Source: Sambucus nigra
Lineage: Eukaryota; Streptophyta; Magnoliopsida; Dipsacales; Adoxaceae
Direction of reading: 5' to 3'
Assembly (NCBI GenBank): GCA_949130495.1
Contig: OX422207.1
Span: 828,852,073 to 828,916,072, forward strand
DNA: 64,000 nucleotides
The notes under the pieces were generated by a model that did no database searches, was not told the origin of the DNA, and saw only the letters and a list, made by a program, of their open reading frames with translations. The position numbers and the translations under genes were made by a program. Positions 12,250-23,599 of this stretch are shown here, piece after piece (position 1 is the stretch's first letter; each line of letters opens with the position of its first letter).

Positions 12250-13198
12250 TAATCGTGAAAAGGGTAACATGTGCCGAATAATGTCAACCCATTTTTTATA
12301 TACTAAAATAACATTACATCAAAATGATTTAGTGCTTCTGAATGGGTGTTTCTAAGGGCACCACAAACTTACTTAAAAATACCACATTTATTGTTTTACT
12401 CCAAAATACCACTTAATTTTAATAGTTACTTCCAAATACCACAAAAGAGCTACCACATATTTAAAGTGTTAAAAATCATTTGCACACTTTCCCTCCATCT
12501 CTCTACACATTCAAACCTTTCATCGTCAACTTTCAAACCTTTCATCTTCAAGTAAAGATTAAGCTAATCAGGTTGGTAAATTAAACAAGAAAATTTTTCA
12601 TCTTCAAATTAATTAAATGAGTTTAACCGAACTGTTGGTACATTACACTATATATATTTTTACAACCTTACGTTTTTTATTTACCGAACTGTTGGAACGA
12701 ACTGTTGATCGAAATCGAACTGTTGGAACGATCTATTGATCGAAGTCGAAAGCTTACATAAATCACAAGGTTCAAAATGGATCAACCAACTGATTATTGA
12801 AATCAAAACGAACTGTATGATGTTTGTTTTATTTTGAAATCAAATCAAGATGTTGGAAAATGAACTGTATGGTATTTAATTAAACGACTTATTTGAATTA
12901 TTGGAAGTGTCAAACTAGGGTTTCAAACGGTATAATCATAACGAAGGGTGTTATCTTAATTTGTCATGTATACAACGAATCAATGGATTCTGAATTAGGG
13001 TATCCATTCATTACCATTATCACAAAATGTAAGACTTATCTCACTATGTTTATGACGAATGGATCAACAAGTTTTTCAATGTTTCATTTGTTACTTTTAC
13101 CCCAAGTTGATTCAATTCTTTCATTATGTTTATGCCAAATGTATCCACCATCATTCGGCACCTTTACCCCGAATGGAATCAATTATTTTGTTATCTTT

Positions 13199-13447
13199 AT
13201 GACTTATGTTTATAATGAATACCTATTAATTGATACATTATTACCTATGAAATGACTTATGTTTATAATCAATACATGATTACCTACGAATTGATACATG
13301 ATTACCAATGACTTATGTTTATAATGAATTCATTATTACGCACGAATTGATACATGATTACCTATGCATTATGTTTATAATGGATCCATTATTACCTACG
13401 AATTGATACATGATTACCTATGAAATGACTTATGTTTATAATGAATG
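13199..13447. repeat. Tandem repeat of about 57 bases, 4.5 copies
   Basis: The unit contains TGACTTATGTTTATAATGAA followed by a TTGATACATGATTACC block. It recurs at about 13199, 13253, 13309, 13366 and 13424. The array lies between the left end of the MULE and the first PMD exon. The same TTATGTTTATGACGAATGG wording continues in degenerate form upstream (13040-13190). Confidence 0.75.
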
Positions 13448-13457
13448 CAGGTCTACC

Positions 13458-14905
13458 ATGAATAACCTAGTATCCTACTCTCATAAGAACCGAAAGCCGT
13501 TGACTGCCTCAGAGAGGAAGCATCGAGAAGAGATCCATGCTCTGTCTACTACGACTGTTCCGGATGTAATGGAGGTGAATCCCTCAGTGGTGGAGATGCA
13601 TGAGGAGGTTGCGATTAATGACGAGTAGGTTGCAATTGAGGTTGAGGTTGAGGTTGAGGTTGAGGAGGGGGATGAGGAGGTCGTGGTTGCAGAGGAGGCC
13701 GAGGAGGGTCATGATGCGGCGGAGGGTGATGCCGAGCCGGAGAATGTTGCACCTCAATGGCCTGATAACCCGTTTAGCATTTTACACAAGACCGCAGTTG
13801 CATATAGTCAGAAGAAAAAGGTGTCTAAAGAAGGCACCTTTACTGCGGCATATGGGGGTCCCGCCGATCTTAGCCTATTAAAATATTTCAAGCATTACGT
13901 CGCCTACGGTATTTGGACCGATTCAGTGGTAATTTCATTTCCCTTCAAAGTTAAATCATTAATGTTTTAAATTTTTTATTACTTTCATAAACCTTAATAA
14001 ATACTTTGCTTATAATGTAGGTGGAGCGGGTGCGTTTATTATGCATCAATCACTGGACGAAGATCAAGGAGTGGGAATTCAGTGATCTTTCTACAAGTGT
14101 AAAAAGGAGGGTCCAAATGGCTAAGATGGGGGGGGGGGGGGATTATCTCATCTAGACACCGTTATATAGACTATGACCTTATATCTGTGTTTGTCGAGAG
14201 GTAGCATCCGGAGACTAACACATTCCATATGCCATTTGGGGAGATGACAATCACCCTGGATGACGTATCGACGATCTTGGGTGTTCCTCTTATCGGATAA
14301 CCTCTGTATAACCTGCAGCCCGTAGTTAAGGAGGAGAAGGAGGATGTAGTGGTCCCATCGATTGTGGACTTAATGGTAGAGTTGTTAGGAGTGAGCAGGG
14401 AAGTTGCCTTGGAGGAATGTGGCGAGCATGCGATCATTCGATTGAACTATCTCACTGCGAATTTCAAGGAAAGGTCGCATGACGCCAATGCATCGAGTGA
14501 AGACAAAGACTATTACGCCAGGGCCTATTTTCTCTATATTATTGGGTGCACAGTTTTCCCGACAAGATAAAGAACAATATTTTCATGTTATACCTTCATA
14601 CTCTTAAAGACGTGAAGAAGGTGGGGAAACTAGCATGGGGGATGGGTGTCCTGGCGCATGTGTACAGGCAACTAAGCCTTGCCTATCGTTCATGTGTGAG
14701 GCTAATGAGTGGTTGCCTCTCTCTTATACAGGTAACTAATAACACACATTCATATTTCAATTTCTCCCCAATTTTTTCTAATAAATTCATAATATGTGTG
14801 TTTTGCAGTCGTGGATATATGAGCATTTTACAGGGGTTGGCGTATGCGTTGACATGGAGTTTGATGAAACCAAGCCAAGGATTTCACATTGGTTGTACAA
14901 TCCTT
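13458..14905 (+). pseudogene. Plant mobile domain (PMD) gene inside the MULE, decayed and 3' truncated
   Basis: PMD proteins (MAIN/MAIL1 family in host genomes) are nuclear factors, and PMD genes also occur inside transposons. Exon 1 (13458-13928) begins MNNLVSY after an AG acceptor. It has one in-frame stop at 13626, an acidic EVEVEVEVEE run, and the segment FKHYVAYGIW. The intron 13929-14020 has GT-AG ends. Exon 2 contains LCINHWTKIKEW, a frameshift at a run of G (14128-14142), then the hallmark TFHMPFGEMTITLDDVSTIL (14221-14280) and RAYFLYIIGCTVFP. A second frameshift precedes GKLAWGMGVLAHVYRQLS and SGCLSLIQ (to 14731). Exon 3 starts at 14809 with SWIYEH and ends in a stop and the junction with the opposing gene near 14905. 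The usual PMD C-terminal part is missing. The family call is secure; the gene is dead. Confidence 0.85.
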
Positions 14906-16812
14906 AGCAGTTAGTTTTCGACCTCTCGGGCGACCCTTGCAATGCTGCAACACGGATGGCTCAAATAGCCTAGCGGTGGTGGGACAACCGATGTCCTTGA
15001 GTTTTTGCAGCATGGCCCTTTGCTCATCGATAGATGACCGCTCCCACCTTTGTTTAAAAAATATCATTTTTGACTCGTAGTCAACCATGTGGTACCTCGC
15101 TAATTCAGGCCCATTGTTAATTTGCGCCAATGTGCATCGATATCCCCCATAGTATAGCCCAACCATCCATCCAATAGATGATCAATTCATGAGCGCACGG
15201 TAGATTATAGATATTCCGTGCCACGTGTAGGCACGATTTAGCATCCATGCCAACGGTATCACAAGACATTAACTCCTCAACAATTAGGTCAATGGCATAA
15301 TGAGAAACCCGACCTATGAGCTCACGCAATATAGGAATATTGTGGGAGTGCTTTAATTTTTGCAAAGAATCCTCAAACTCCCTCTTAATCTCGATCACTT
15401 GTAACTCAATGTAGTTGTGCATGCCAGACAAAACCTTGTCAAAAGGAAGTTGAGAACTCTCCAAGTGCCTCTTCAACTTAGCGTGTGCTCCTTCATATTG
15501 ATTGGTGGTTCGATTGCCCCGGTGCCTAATCATATTTGTCCACGCATGAATGAAGCTCTCCTTTAGATTGTACCATGTGAAATCTATATAGTGAAGTGTG
15601 TTCGGGTATACAACCCAATCACAGTGAAATAGAGACCACTCTTCGTTAAAATCATTCTCGTTTGGGGATTCAACTAAATGTATCTAATCCCTCATGAACT
15701 TATTCAATGAATCCTCATCATGGATCTCTTTCCTATCATGGAGTTCCATATTGCGATGAACATGGAAAATGCAATCGTCTCGAGAAACACAGCCCGCAAT
15801 GCACTCGTGCAAGCGTACTCCCGATCTGTGATGAAAACCATAGGATATGAAAACGGATCGAATAGGGATTTTAAACGTCCCAATGCCCATAGATAGTTCT
15901 CGATCTTCTTCGATGCTAAAATAAGCGAAGGCAATATTAAAAGTCCTTCCGCACAACGGTATACCAACCATCTCGAACAAAGGCATCTTGTATCGATTAG
16001 TCTTGTATGTGTAGTCAATAATGACAATAGACGAAAAACACTTGGCCAGTTGGATCGAATTTGGATGAGCCCAAAAAATGTCTTGCACCTCCATAGTAGA
16101 CTCATTCGTTCTATACCAATAGACATAATGTTTATTTCCAAGCAACTTCATTAACTGTTGCATCGATATTCTACCCTCTCGTTCGGAGATCCTCAACTTC
16201 TCCTTCGCGCTGTAAATGGTTTATATGGTCGAAACATTATTAACGTTACGACTCTTTATCGTAGTCAAAATGGCGGCCGACTTTACCCCACTCAATGGCG
16301 TCTCTTCCATAATGGTTTTCTCCTTCGAACTGAGTCGTCCGGCATATGCATGCCTAACTAATGTTTTCGGTAATGGGTGATTGTGAGCACCGCAAGCAAC
16401 AGACAACATCCATTGTCCATTGTCAAGTGAAATGCCCTTCAACATGAATGGACAATTGCACTTTCGAGTGGCTGTGTCCCTCTTCCTACCTTCTTATTCT
16501 TGGCTACTACCTTCATTCCTAACATTCTTCCTGTGGTGATCACGTACTCACCTCCTCTCTCACAACCAATATGTAGATGTCTTTTACGGGTTGCAGAAGG
16601 TGCATCGGACTTCGTGATGACTATTACTGATTTAACGGATTGGCCTTGCTCTTGAGCCCACGAAACACACTCTTTCCGAGTGGGAAATACATTCATCGTA
16701 AAGAATGTCCAACTGACATCGACTCCTAAGGAAGCATCACTGCTGTTTAGTATCTCCAAATTTGCTAATGCCTCGTCAAATAATACATAATTAAAATCCG
16801 AGAAGGAATCCT
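14906..16812 (-). pseudogene. MULE (mudrA/FAR1-like) transposase gene, frameshifted, C-terminus truncated
   Basis: The transposase would cut and move the element. Reading leftward from an acceptor AG before 16812, the N-terminal FAR1-like DNA-binding part appears (FPTRKECVSWAQEQG, IGCERGGEY, then CGAHNHPLPKTL and YAGRLS). The catalytic domain follows: IIDYTYKTNRYKMPLFEMVG (D of the DDE triad) near 16020, a frameshift near 15890, FITDREYA near 15830, and the HVHRNME segment near 15750. A zinc-finger-like end with LPCAHEL is at about 15190 and RGRPRGRKLT at about 14920. Frames change at least four times. Homology stops at about 14906, where PMD sequence of the other strand begins. The related copy at the right end of the window continues into an OTU protease domain, absent here. 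Confidence 0.85.
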
Positions 16813-16929
16813 ACATAAATAAATATATTATTAGTAATCAATGAATGAACTTGAATAACAATAACAATATTTGAATAAAAATAATTGTTGTTTCAAAATA
16901 AGGTTTAAGAGCAAGCTTGTAGTTGATAT

Positions 16930-17230
16930 GTTTGAATCAAAATAAGGTTTGATAACAAATTGTATAGTCTCTATTTCCATTCGGGAAAAATATGACGAAT
17001 AAGGGGATCTGTTTCAATATGATTATACCGAATAATAAAATCTTATTCGAGGTAAACATAACGAACCAGGTGAGATAATTCGGGGCAAATATGCCGAATA
17101 AGGGTGGCTGGTTCGGTATGATTATCCCAATTAGACTTAGATTGAACAAAAAAAATAGAGAGTTGATTCGGGAGGTTAATACCAATTTTCTACCTTGAAC
17201 TCGGCGCCCCGATCCCGAATCAACTGTACA
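16930..17230. repeat. Degenerate CCGAAT/ATTCGG-rich repeats in the MULE flank
   Basis: Words such as ATTCGGG, GACGAATAAGGG, ATACCGAATAA, ATTCGGGGCAAATATGCCG and GGTTCGGTATGATTAT recur every 30 to 40 bases. Similar words (TACCCCGAATGG, CATTCGGCACC) occur on the other flank of the MULE genes at about 13040-13190, and in the second PMD-MULE. No protein is implied. Confidence 0.5.
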
Positions 17231-17603
17231 TTTTTTACGATTTTTCTTATTTTCAATCCGTATGAAAAACCAAATGAATATGTAATGGGGCCCAAAGTTT
17301 ACTTCAAAAAGTGGATTTGTAGAGTTGTCATTTGGTTTTGAGGTGTTTTCATTGTCTAATGGTGGAATACCCATTAGTATTTGAATATTAATAACAAATC
17401 CTAGTTATTTAATAATGTTGTTGTTGATGATTGGTGGGGGACAAAACTTTAATAATGGAGTGGGGGGATCAATGGAACAAAACTTTAATGCTGTTGAAGA
17501 TTTGTTGGATTAATGGAGATAAATTTGTTGGAAGAAGTGAAGATGAGAAGGGGAGAGTTTAGAGTGTAGTGGATAGAGAGAGAAAGAGAGAGTTTGGAAT
17601 GTA

Positions 17604-18792
17604 GGGTCCGTTTGTTTGGCATAATTTGCCTAGGCAAATGCCAAAAAGTTGGCAAATATGAAAATTTGCCCACATTTTGACTGTTTGGTTGCATAATTTT
17701 GCCTAGGCATTATTTGCCAATGTACAACACCTCCTATGCACAATCTGTGGGCAAATTTTGCTTACCTATTTGAGTGGGAAATATTTGCCCACAAATTTGC
17801 CAACTTCTTAAACGGTTTTAATGTTTTAAAAAATAATTTAAAAACTGTTTTAAATAATTAAAAAACTATTATGAATATTTAAAAATTGTTTTATAATGTT
17901 TCAAAAACTGTTTTTAATATTATAAAAAATTGTTAAGAAAATGTTTACAATTTTTTTAAAAAACCGTATTAACAAAATATTGTAAAAACTGTTTTTAACA
18001 TTTTTAAAAACTGTTGTGAATATATTATAAAAACAGTTTTAAAGTTTTAAAAAATAATTTTAAAGACTGTTTTAAATATTTAAAAAAACTATATTTAAAA
18101 ACTGTTTTGTAATGTTTTGAAAACTGCTTTTAATATTATAAAAAATTGTTAAGAGAATGTTTTACAAATTTTTTGAAAAACCGTAATATAAAAATATTGT
18201 AAAACAGTTTTTAACATTTTTAAAAACTGTTTTGGATATATTATAAAAACTGTTTTAAAGTTTAAAAAAATATTTTGTAAAACTGTTTTAAATAGTTTAA
18301 AAAAACTGTTGTGAATGTTTAAAATTTGTTTTGTAATATTTTAAAAACTGTTTTTGATATTATAAAAAATTGTTAAGAGAATGTTTTACAAATTTTTTGA
18401 AAAAACGTAATATGAAAATATTGTAAAAATAGTTTTTAACAATTTTAAAAACTGTTTTGAATATAATATAAAAACAGTTTTAAAGTTTAAAAACAAAATT
18501 AAAAAATATTTTAAATAGTTAAAAAAAACTGTTGTGAATATTTAAAAATTGTTTTGTATAAAAAAAAATTGTTAAGAAAACGTTTTACAATTTTTTTTAA
18601 AAACTGTAATATAAAAATATTGCAAAAACTATTTTTAACATATTTGAATATAATATAAAAATTATTTTTAAATAAATTAATTGGATTGACTTTAATTTCG
18701 CCTAATGTTGTTTTATAGCGTCATCTGAATTTGCCTAGGCAAAATTTGCCTGCCATGCCCACTCTTTTGCCCACTTGCAACCAAACGGACCC
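17604..18792. mobile_element. Non-autonomous inverted-repeat element nested in the MULE
   Basis: The left terminus is GGGTCCGTTTGTTTGGC and the right terminus, read inward, is GGGTCCGTTTGGTTGC. GTA stands outside both ends (17601-17603 and 18793-18795), a 3-base duplication. Sub-terminal sequence is also inverted (TTTGCCTAGGCAAAT near 17626 and 18730). The interior is a satellite-like array and codes for nothing. A Harbinger-like origin is plausible from the 3-base duplication but GTA is not the usual TWA, so the superfamily is open. Confidence 0.7.
17820..18665. repeat. AT-rich tandem repeat of about 220 bases, nearly four copies
   Basis: Units start with a TTAAAAACTGTTTTAAAT-like block at about 17838, 18060, 18276 and 18498 and share the order TGTGAATATTTAAAA, TTGTTTTGTAATGTT, TTGTTAAGA and AAAATATTGTAAAA. 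Within each unit the near-palindrome AAAACTGTTTT recurs several times, so there is a shorter sub-period. The array fills most of the nested element. Confidence 0.75.
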
Positions 18793-18928
18793 GTAGTGTT
18801 TTTTGTTTTGTAGTGGGTTAAAAAATATTAATATACTTATGGTGGCCTTTAACAAAAAAAATCATTTTTTTAACTTGTGATATTTGAAAGTAATTTATGT
18901 AGTGCCGTTAGAAACACCCCTTCTGAGT

Positions 18929-19529
18929 ATGATCTAAACTATGTCTAAATTATGTATAAATAATAGTTATGATAAAATTAGATAGAATTAAGGGAGTAAC
19001 TAATATTTTTTCTCTAGCAATTAAATATAATTGCGAGCACGATTAGGGAGACTCGATTTTTAAATTCAATTTTGAAATACGATAATATATTATTATCACA
19101 TTCGATGGTGCATAAATCATGTGAATTCTACCAAAAACATTACCTTGTAAAAGAACTGTGTCCAAAAACTAATCCTTTTAACTTTTTCTCATGTTACAGT
19201 GTGATAGCAGGCATTCCTGCTTAAAATGTACTTGCAATTATAATAAGACAATAACACTTTAATTGATTGATTGATATGTCACTTAAACTGAACATTGGCT
19301 TTCTGATTTGAAGTTGCCTATGAAGAGGTCATCTCCTAATGCTCTTGTCGCCCAGCTCCCTAAATCTTTTAACCCTCGCGAAGGACAAAATAACAATAAT
19401 AAAAAATAAAAATTCAACTATGTTAATTTTCAAAACTAAAGAGAAAGGAATAAAGTTGAAAATCAGCCAATGGCAAAAATAATACTAGCCATGTTCGCAT
19501 TCTTATATCCAATAATTAGTGAAGCCAAG
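18929..19529. other. Spacer, no feature recognised
   Basis: AT-rich single-copy-looking sequence outside the MULE target duplication. No gene or terminal repeat can be supported. Confidence 0.4.
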
Positions 19530-19738
19530 TTTTTTTATTTTATTTTTATTTTTTTGGTACGAAAGTGTCTCACATTTGTTTGCGCGCATTTCGGACTAAT
19601 CTTTACACTCGAAACAAGACTTGCAAAACATAAATTTATCATTGCAATTCGTGGCCCAAGTTTTTGCTGGTGAGGGGAATTGAACTGGGGAGCTCAGAGG
19701 TGTAAAATCCTTTACTCCCGATTGACTATCACTCCTAA
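19530..19738 (-). mobile_element. tRNA-derived SINE
   Basis: On the minus strand the sequence starts near 19738 with GTTAGGAGTGATAGTCAATC. It contains an A-box-like TAGTCAATCGG and a B-box-like AGTTCAATTCC followed by CCTCACCAGC, spaced as in a tRNA promoter. A tRNA-unrelated body follows, ending TTTCGTACC and an A-rich tail (19556-19530). The structure of RNA polymerase III promoter plus A-rich 3' end defines a SINE. Target duplications are not clear. Confidence 0.55.
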
Positions 19739-19893
19739 CTTTGAATCTCAATGCGTGTATTTTGTTAGGGCCCTATTGGATTTAACAGTTACAAGTTGAT
19801 CTCTTAAATAAGTAAATATTTTAAAAAATAAATACCAAAATAGTAATGAAATACAAAATTCGACAATAAAAAAGATATAAAAAAATACAAGGG

Positions 19894-19897
<4 letters not shown>

Positions 19898-19925
<28 letters not shown>
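19898..19925. repeat. (CA)n microsatellite
   Basis: An uninterrupted run of CA dinucleotides of about 28 bases in spacer. Confidence 0.9.
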
Positions 19926-19928
<3 letters not shown>

Positions 19929-20064
19929 TTCCCCATGACCATCACCGTCTTCCCACTACGCGACCATCGTCCCCATTTTCCCCTTCCACACCCACCATCT
20001 CCCCAACCCTCGGGAGTAGAAAAATCGAACTCTCGTGTCGAAAATCAAGTTGAACCCATTACGT

Positions 20065-20670
20065 AGGACTGTAAATCGAGCTGGATGAGTCGGGCTTGAG
20101 GTTGCTCAGGTGCGGCCCAAACTACTTTACCCAGGCTCGAGCTCGAGCTCGGTCCAAACTAAACTTTTCTACCTAAGCGCGAACTCGGCTCATAAATATT
20201 TCAGGCTTCGGGCCCGCTTTTATATTTTTTTTGTTAAAAAAAGTTTGAATTAATATTTTTTTTCTTGTGTTTCCATCATCGAGAAAATATTCACACCAAA
20301 ATCTAACTAAAATTTCATAAAATAAAGTATACAATTATAAAATGCATTAAACTAAAACAAGGGAAATAAGAATGAAAACCTACAAATAATAGTTATATTT
20401 CACACATATATATTTAGTTAACATATATATGTTATATATTTAGTTAACATAAATATGTTATATTTTATAAAATAATTTATTTATTTATTTATATATTCAA
20501 AGTTCGGGCTTCGGGCTCAATTCGAGCTTAACAAAGTTCGGCTCAAGCTCGGCCCGAAATTCATCCGGGCTTGAAATTATGGGTCAGGCTCAGGCTCGGC
20601 TCGGCTCGGCTCGGCTCAAACTCAAATAAAGCTCGGTCCAAAAATTGCGGGCCGAACAGGCGAGGGTACT
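20065..20670. mobile_element. hAT-like MITE family member rich in GCTCGG words
   Basis: The left end (GTAGGACTGTAAATCGAGC) matches the left end of the element at 48343 (TAGGACTGTAAAATGAACC). Both termini are packed with CTCGAGCTCGG and GGCTCGGCTCGG words, as in a widespread plant MITE group. The middle is AT-rich. The right end is not defined and no target duplication was found. No coding potential. Confidence 0.45.
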
Positions 20671-21404
20671 ACATGTTTCTACAAAAAAAAAAAAAAGGTA
20701 CTACATGTCTATGCTCAATATCAATAATGATATATTTACATATATAAAAATGAAGAAAGTACTTTTAGGTCCCTCACAAACAAATTTTAAACACTAAATA
20801 AATTTTGACAAATTTTAAATACTTAGGTCCACTAATTCTCTTCTTATAGAAGTCCACGCTAGTGACATAACAAGTGATCCCAAAAACTAGCCCAATTCAG
20901 CTTACTAACTCGTTGATCGAAAAGTCAATCCAAATATAATCTAACCTATCCATTGATTAAATGTATTTTATTGAGAAAATTGGGTTCTTATTAGCTTACC
21001 ATTTAACCCAATTAAATTCACGTTGACTAACTTTTTATAACTATAATCTCATTCTCCCTAAATATATTATAAACTAAGATGTAACTTCTTCCCCCATCTT
21101 TTAAAAACTCTCTCTAAAATTGCAATTTATTTTCTCTCTAAAACGTTAATCCATTTCGTTTGCTGCAACAAAGACTTGTCTAAAAAAGTCTATAAATGTC
21201 AAGCCCCTTCTCTGAAAAAAAAGTCCGGAATAGTCCCATGCACACACACAAGTCAACTTTGATGTCAACTAACGCCGAGAAATTATTTTGTTAATAAATG
21301 TTGCACATGACCATTAAATCGAATAAGATCCTAACAAAAAAAGGTAACAAAGTCAATTATGAACAGTAAGAGTTATTAAAACCTGAAAACCAAAATCCAA
21401 GGAT
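20671..21404. other. Spacer, no feature recognised
   Basis: AT-rich sequence without open frames or terminal repeats that I can support. Confidence 0.4.
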
Positions 21405-23236
21405 GGAGCCATAGCAGGACGAGTGGACACAGTGCCGGTGCATGCCCTAGGTAGGTGAGGAGGCTGCCTAGGGCCTCACCATATTTAAGCCCCCCTAATT
21501 TTAATAGGTATTTATTATATTATATATAAATAAATACATTCATTAAAAAAAGTAAAAACTTTTCCTATTTTCAAGGCTATTAAAAACAACTCAATAAATA
21601 ACTAAGCGCATTAAAAGTACACGATTCATTTCTTCTAAACTAACAATCCTTTCATTTCTCCTCTCTCTCTCCACTAAAGGTTCATCTCTTTTCTCTTTCT
21701 CTCACCAAACTTCATTCTCCTCTTCCTCATTCTATTTTGCTCATACAAGGAAAAAAAAATTGTTCATCCAAAAAAAATCCGATGGCACTATAAAACTTCT
21801 CTCATACAAGGTTTGTTTTTTGTTTTATATATATACTATATGTTATGTATATTATATTGTTAATATTATTATATATATTTTTTTTACATTTTTGCTCTTT
21901 TTTATTTTATGAAATTGTTTAAACTTAAATGATTATTCTATTAATATGTTTTTAAATGTTGACATGTTGAAAGTGATTTTTTTTTTCAATTGGAGAAGTT
22001 TGTTGTTCGGATAATCAGAATGAATATACATTGGCGTGATCAGGTTCTATTGTTCTATAATTATATTTGTTTGTTTATGTGAAATAATTAGAAGAAATTA
22101 TATTTTAGCAGCTAGATTTACTTTTTATTTGTGAATATATTCATATTTGTCGCTAACTATATACATACGTATGTCTACAATAAAATATGAAAGCGGGTGT
22201 AAAAAAAGAGAAAAAAAAAAAAGAAAAGCAAATGAATACAAAATTATAATTCATGATAAATTTTAATTTATTTATTTTATAAAAAAATTATTAAAAAAAT
22301 GTAACATATATTTAATATAATATAATAATTTTTACAATAAAAAGGGCCCCATATTAATTTCTAGCCTAGGCCCCGATTTTGCTTGAGACGGCACTGCGAG
22401 TGAGGGTTGTAGCCCCCACAACTTAAAAAAAATAGATTTTTATACTTGTATAAAGATTTTTGGGTGTAAACTGAAAATTTTAAAAAATATTGGGCATAAG
22501 TGGTATTTTAAAAATTAATTCAATCTCAAAATACTGAGCATAAGTGGTTTGAAATTGAAATAAATTTGGTGTTTAGATTTGGGGTTTGTACTAGTCAATT
22601 TGTAGATATAAATTTGGGGTATTTTTTCACTTTCTACTTCTTATGCTTTAAATGCATTTGAAATACTCCTAAATGGTACATGGTTAGGGTTTCTAATATT
22701 AGGATTATTAGAATTAATGCTTAGAGTTAAAATTGAGATTAATTGATGTTAATAATTTCATCATGTTATGCTCTTAAATATTGTTGGTTTTTTTTAGTGT
22801 AGAGCTGGCAATTTTTGCCCCGATAACCCGTTTATGGTAATAACCCGAACATGGCCCGATTAACTTGTATAGATTTAAGAGTACTCAAAACTTATACTAG
22901 AATAAAAATCAACGCGACCCGAAAATAACACTATTAACCAGAATTGTCACCCCTATTTTAGGGTTATTATGATAATGGTTGTTAGAGTTTGCTTTAATGT
23001 TATTCTTGATTTTTATTTTAGGGGATAATTAAGAATATTATTGGTTCAAATTTGGGACCGAAATGTTGGTTTAAATATGTGTTTCTCTTTCCATTAGATT
23101 AAATAAAATACGTTGTTTTTGTCAAATAGTAAAAAATAACCTCAAAAAATTCGACTTGGGGGCTCCCGCCCCCGAACCCCCAGAAATCCCCATTAAATTA
23201 GCCCCCACTAACTCAAATTCCTAGCTATGTCCTAGC
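21405..23236. mobile_element. Two nested hAT-type non-autonomous elements (inner 21430-22396)
   Basis: The inner element has termini CAGTGCCGGTGCATGCCCTA and, inward from 22396, CAGTGCCGTCTCAAGC. CGAGTG occurs on both sides (21420-21425 and 22397-22402), though the left copy is four bases away from the terminus. The CAG...CG ends and the near-8-base duplication point to hAT. It sits inside an older unit whose ends read GGAGCCATAGCAGGAC on the left and, inward from about 23236, GGACATAGCTAGGAATT. That outer unit has TAGCCCCCAC blocks in inverted position near 22411 and 23199. No transposase is encoded in either. Confidence 0.5.
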
Positions 23237-23434
23237 ACCCATCCAACCACCAGCACTCTCTTGATGCGTTTCACACTTATCCATGTCTCACTACCATCCC
23301 CGTCTCTCTTTTGCCCCGAAAAACATGAACCGCCACTATCTCTCTCTAAAAGATTTTCAAAAACCCTAATGTTATTGTTTATACAAAATTCTACACTATA
23401 AACAATTTTAACAAGATTTTCAGCATAAAATAAT

Positions 23435-23580
23435 GTCGTACTCAGTGCACAAAACTCTCTCTTAACTACAGGATCTAGAAGAGGCAGATGTCAACTGACC
23501 TTACCCCCATATATGGAGAGGCTACTCTCATGTCTCGAACCCAAGATCAATCTTAGCTTGGGCGAAGACACTACTATACA
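23435..23580 (-). mobile_element. tRNA-derived SINE copy
   Basis: Reading on the minus strand it contains CTTGGGTTCGAGACATGAG (B box GGTTCGAGAC) and CCATATATGGGGGTAAG. The same blocks in the same order occur in the two tandem copies at 28018-28324. The A-box end is partly degraded here. Confidence 0.6.
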
Positions 23581-23599
23581 AAATAAAATCTAAAGCGAT

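Larger units (their letters stand above)
12344..18919. mobile_element. Complete Mutator-like element (MULE) carrying PMD and transposase genes
   Basis: The termini GGGTGTTTCTAAGGGCACCA (12344 onward) and, inward from 18919, GGGTGTTTCTAACGGCACTA form long inverted repeats. They remain similar for about 45 bases. Nine bases flank each side: CTTCTGAAT (12335-12343) and CTTCTGAGT (18920-18928), with 8 of 9 identical, the diagnostic duplication length for Mutator elements. Inside are a plus-strand PMD pseudogene, a minus-strand transposase pseudogene in convergent orientation, tandem repeats at both flanks, and a younger inverted-repeat element (17604-18792). Size is 6.6 kb including that insertion. 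Both genes have stops and frameshifts, so this copy is not autonomous. Confidence 0.85.

Noticed and set aside
13600..13881. Arginine-rich open frame
   Set aside because: It is the shifted frame of the acidic EVEVEV segment of the PMD exon and has no support of its own.
19530..19738. Possible tRNA gene from A-box and B-box matches
   Set aside because: No cloverleaf can be formed with proper acceptor and anticodon stems; an A-rich tail fits a SINE.
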